Shown here: piece after piece, positions 61,624 to 64,000 of the stretch
Numbering within the stretch: the stretch's first letter is position 1
Layout: every line of letters starts with the position of its first letter
Assembly: GCF_001282685.1 (NCBI RefSeq)
Contig: NZ_LN875035.1
Coordinates: forward strand, 1,158,250 to 1,222,249
From: Niameybacter massiliensis
GTDB lineage: Bacteria; Bacillota; Clostridia; Lachnospirales; Cellulosilyticaceae
DNA: 64,000 nt
Reading direction: 5' to 3'
Position numbers and translations under genes: made by a program
The notes under the pieces: model-generated
Seen by the model: only the letters and a program-made list of their open reading frames with translations
Told to the model about the DNA's origin: nothing
Database searches by the model: none

Positions 61624-62292
61624 CTACTTTCTTATCCATAATTTTAGATTACGAAGATTTTTATCAAAAATAATAATCACCGTAATAATAAATTTTTTAC
61701 TTCCTTTAAGGATTTTCTGAGTAATATTGTATTTAAGAGAAATCCTTGTTATGGGTAGCCGTTTTTTTAGGTACATCAAATCCACAAGAGGTTGATCTTT
61801 ACTTACTTTTTCACTAATATCAATAGCATTCGTACGCGTCTTTTCATGCTTAGGTGCTTCTGTACATAATGAAACTAAATCAAACTTAAAATCTTGTAAA
61901 ACTGTTGTAAGCACCTGCACTTCTTCAGCTACTAGATCTACACCATCTAAAGTTGTCTCTAAATACTCTACTTTTAATTGTCCTATATTAATAGCTTGTT
62001 CTGTATCTAGTGAATCCAAAATTGCATGCTTCTTTTCGCTATTTAAGTAATTTAAAAGACGACTTCTAATAACCAATTGAGCAAATGGAAGAAAGTCTCC
62101 TTTATGAGCATCATATTTACAAATGGCCTCATAAAAAGAACTTAATCCAATACTAAATTCTTCATCATTTTCTATAGATACATAGCGATGTGTAATTGAG
62201 GATATAACCTTAACAATAAAGGGGATATAATCTTCAATCAAATCATCTGCATCAGTATAAATTTTATTATGTACACTAATATTGATCTGCAT
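61624..62292 (-). CDS. sigI: RNA polymerase sigma factor SigI
   Basis: This 222-residue protein has the SigI pattern: IEDYIPFIVKVISSITHRYVSIENDEEFSIGLSSFYEAICKYD (region 2) and FLPFAQLVIRSRLLNYL, followed by a diverged C-terminal DNA-binding region. Region 4 looks odd near the end (ITQKILKGSKKFIITVIIIF), where it becomes hydrophobic. SigI/RsgI pairs in cellulolytic clostridia control cellulase and hemicellulase genes. The ATG at 62292 has GAGG upstream; a GTG four codons earlier is the alternative. A possible promoter lies about 60 bases upstream on the minus strand. Confidence 0.87.
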   Translation of the reverse strand: MQINISVHNKIYTDADDLIEDYIPFIVKVISSITHRYVSIENDEEFSIGLSSFYEAICKYDAHKGDFLPFAQLVIRSRLLNYLNSEKKHAILDSLDTEQAINIGQLKVEYLETTLDGVDLVAEEVQVLTTVLQDFKFDLVSLCTEAPKHEKTRTNAIDISEKVSKDQPLVDLMYLKKRLPITRISLKYNITQKILKGSKKFIITVIIIFDKNLRNLKLWIRK

Positions 62293-62385
62293 AAACTTCC
62301 TCACTTCTTCAAGAATAAAATATCTCCCTTATACTATAAAATACATTTCATGTTTTGTCATTGGGTACTCTTTTTTCTTAAATAT

Positions 62386-62428
62386 ATAAAAAAGCCTGAA
62401 ATACCCTTCCATGAGTACTTCAGGCTTT
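62386..62428 (-). terminator. Terminator of the DUF5348-like gene
   Basis: AAAGCCTGAA pairs with TTCAGGCTTT around a 17-18 base loop. Six T follow on the minus strand. Confidence 0.85.
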
Positions 62429-62432
62429 CGCT

Positions 62433-62651
62433 CTATTTATCTGCTCGTGCTGGCAGACCTTCATATAGGTAGATAACTAAGAAACCATCTGTAAAATAGT
62501 ATTCTCCAAATTCATCTTCCTCAACTTTTCCTTCTAACCATTCTTGTTCATCTTCCTCAAAAATAGTAATATCTTCACCACCAACCCAATAAGTCTCTTG
62601 ATCTAACCCAAAGTACCCTTGATCATTTCTGAAAAGCATACCTTCTTTCAT
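62433..62651 (-). CDS. Small DUF5348-like protein
   Basis: This 72-residue acidic protein has paired strands around a G-x-D/E-I turn (YWVGGEDITIFEEDEQEWLEGKVEEDE) and ends in YYFTDGFLVIYLYEGLPARADK. The layout and the final EG-LPAR motif fit the small DUF5348 group. Its function is unknown. It has its own terminator and is probably monocistronic. Confidence 0.65.
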   Translation of the reverse strand: MKEGMLFRNDQGYFGLDQETYWVGGEDITIFEEDEQEWLEGKVEEDEFGEYYFTDGFLVIYLYEGLPARADK

Positions 62652-63109
62652 TTTGTCACCTCATTTATAGTATAAATAGCTAAAGCTATTATAATACTAG
62701 AGTGCCCTTTTGGCTATATCTAAATTTCTTAACTTATATAACAACTTATCTGAACTATTTTCACCAAGGTTTCTTAGCTCCTTGCCAAAGTCCTTTCACT
62801 AACTTCTTTCATTATCTATCTAAAAACAGTACGTCTAGTATTTTTCATATTTAAACAGAACTGCTTATTCACTTTAAAATAATTATATTTAACAAATCTC
62901 TCCTCTATGAATTCCTCTCACTTTTGTATATCTAACTATTAACTTGTATCTTTGCATTATATACTCTATAAATAATTTTTAAATTATTATAGCATAAAAA
63001 GCTCTATTATTATTGAAATAGCATGCTATTCTAAATTGAATGTGTAAACGCAAAAAGGGCAGTTGTGAACTAATCTATTGAGTTCGCTACACAACTGTCC
63101 TTTTTCTAT
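62652..63109. other. 458-bp intergenic region without a gene
   Basis: The stretch is AT-rich. It holds the upstream region of the DUF5348-like gene on the left and a terminator on the right. Short frames (at most 22 codons on the minus strand) have no conserved features. I see no RNA gene. Confidence 0.6.
63051..63106 (-). terminator. Terminator of the betaine/choline binding-protein gene
   Basis: AAAAAGG plus CAGTTGTG pair with CACAACTG plus CCTTTTT (one mismatch) directly after the stop codon. Confidence 0.88.
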
Positions 63110-64000
63110 CTATTTAATATATCCTCTTTCTACTAAAAAATCATGTGCAACCTTTTCTGGTGCCTTTCCTTGTACATCTACCCTATAGTTAAGCTGCATC
63201 ATATCCTGATCTGTAATTTGACCTGTTAAGGTCTCTAGGACTTTTTCAAGTTCAGGATATTTTATAAGTGTATCCTCTCTCACTAAAGGTACTGCATAAT
63301 ACGGAGCAAAAAAGTTTTTGTCATCTTCTAATACTACTAAATCAAACTCTTCAACTAGCCCATCCGTTTTAAAGACATCTATAACATCACTCTCTCCACT
63401 ATCAATAGCACTATATCTTAAAGCACCATCTACTGCTTTAACTTCTTTAAAATTTAAATCATAAACTTCTTGAACTCCTATTAAACCATCTATTCTATTT
63501 GCAAATTCAATAGTTGTTCCTGCTATTAACTCTTTCTCAATAGCTTTCAAATCTGATATAGTTTTTAAATTATATTTTTCCTTAGTATCTGGTCTAACTG
63601 CAAGTGCATAAGTATTATTAAATCCTAACGTTGGTAAAGTTTCTATTCCAAACTTCTCTCTATATTGTTCTTTAACTCTAGTATACATTTCTTCAGGTGT
63701 GTTATAAATATTTTCTTCACCTAATACATTAACTAGCATCGTCCCTGTATAATCTACATAGAGATCTATATCCCCCTTTTTTAGAGCTCCGAATGCTACC
63801 TGGGTACCTCCTAAATTTAATTTAGTCTCTACATTCAAATCCGTTTCTTCTTCAATCAGATAAGCTAACATAGAACCAACTATAAGTTGTTCCGTAAAGT
63901 TTTTAGAACCTATTACTATTGTATCTTTTCCTGTTGTTTTCACAAAATTTACCTTACCTAGTATTCCTACACTTAATCCTATAATTATTAATATTACTAT
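63110..64000 (-). CDS. OpuC-type glycine betaine/choline binding protein (start outside window)
   Basis: The frame is open to the window edge and 296 residues are visible. The last 275 or so form a quaternary-amine binding domain (VIGSKNFTEQLIVGSMLAYLIEEET, GDIDLYVDYTGTM, TLGFNNTYALAVRP, VREDTLIKYPELEKVL). A GTG at 63943 could start a leaderless protein. The frame continues upstream into a hydrophobic segment (IVILIIIGLSVGIL), so the gene very likely begins beyond 64000. It is either a permease-binding-protein fusion or an anchored protein. It would import osmoprotectants. Confidence 0.82.
   Translation of the reverse strand: MVILIIIGLSVGILGKVNFVKTTGKDTIVIGSKNFTEQLIVGSMLAYLIEEETDLNVETKLNLGGTQVAFGALKKGDIDLYVDYTGTMLVNVLGEENIYNTPEEMYTRVKEQYREKFGIETLPTLGFNNTYALAVRPDTKEKYNLKTISDLKAIEKELIAGTTIEFANRIDGLIGVQEVYDLNFKEVKAVDGALRYSAIDSGESDVIDVFKTDGLVEEFDLVVLEDDKNFFAPYYAVPLVREDTLIKYPELEKVLETLTGQITDQDMMQLNYRVDVQGKAPEKVAHDFLVERGYIK

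Overview
The window is low-GC, carries strong AAGGAGG ribosome binding sites, has rho-independent terminators after many operons and encodes lipoprotein binding proteins without an outer membrane, so it comes from a Firmicute. The SigI/RsgI pair, a cellobiose phosphorylase with a sugar ABC importer, GH2 and GH20 glycosidases and a preQ1-controlled queuosine salvage operon point to an anaerobic, plant- or glycan-degrading clostridium. Cellulosilyticum-like Lachnospiraceae are my best guess; that is an inference, not a search result. Most genes are on the minus strand.

Layout. 1-7.1 kb: a partial FAD-linked oxidase, a CmpB-like membrane protein, a 1375-residue helicase-nuclease and a leaderless NMT1/THI5-like binding protein. 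7.8-12.8 kb: a five-gene ABC importer operon that ends, unusually, in a UbiA-family prenyltransferase. 13-15.6 kb: queuosine salvage (queL, qrtT, queK) behind a preQ1-I riboswitch and a good promoter. 15.7-22.7 kb: an Imm5-like protein, M42 peptidase, ECF S-component, cyclophilin lipoprotein, acetyltransferase, GH2 glycosidase and divergent AraC regulator. 23.7-30.4 kb: a frameshifted Na/Pi symporter-PhoU gene, DedA, small and secreted unknowns and a two-component system. 30.7-33.4 kb: a ParA gene between two small unknown genes, then an S66 peptidase. 33.5-45.5 kb: two GH20 hexosaminidases, GltS, a sulfatase, an alkylsulfatase-like metallo-hydrolase, an Ntn hydrolase, an esterase and an M29 aminopeptidase, i.e. 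an amino-sugar/sulfated-glycan theme. 46.5-54 kb: LacI regulator, sugar ABC importer and divergent cellobiose phosphorylase. 54-64 kb: an unknown membrane protein, a SUV3-like helicase, a 59-residue BFD-type [2Fe-2S] protein, a DegS-like kinase, a CehA-type PHP hydrolase, SigI/RsgI, a DUF5348-like protein and a partial glycine-betaine/choline binding protein.

The most striking unexplained feature is a dispersed, non-coding, highly structured element present four times in the same orientation (7123-7822, 22735-23692, about 36716-37045, 45639-46459). Three copies have AT-rich inverted ends of the type AAATAAATATTT...AAATATTTATTT. The left halves vary, one carrying a 260-bp palindrome. All four end in an approximately 250-nt domain whose nested long-range helices can be drawn in every copy, with several substitutions that preserve pairing as G-U. 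Every copy sits just downstream of the stop codon or terminator of a minus-strand gene. I cannot assign it to a known family; it may be a mobile structured RNA or a non-autonomous transposon.
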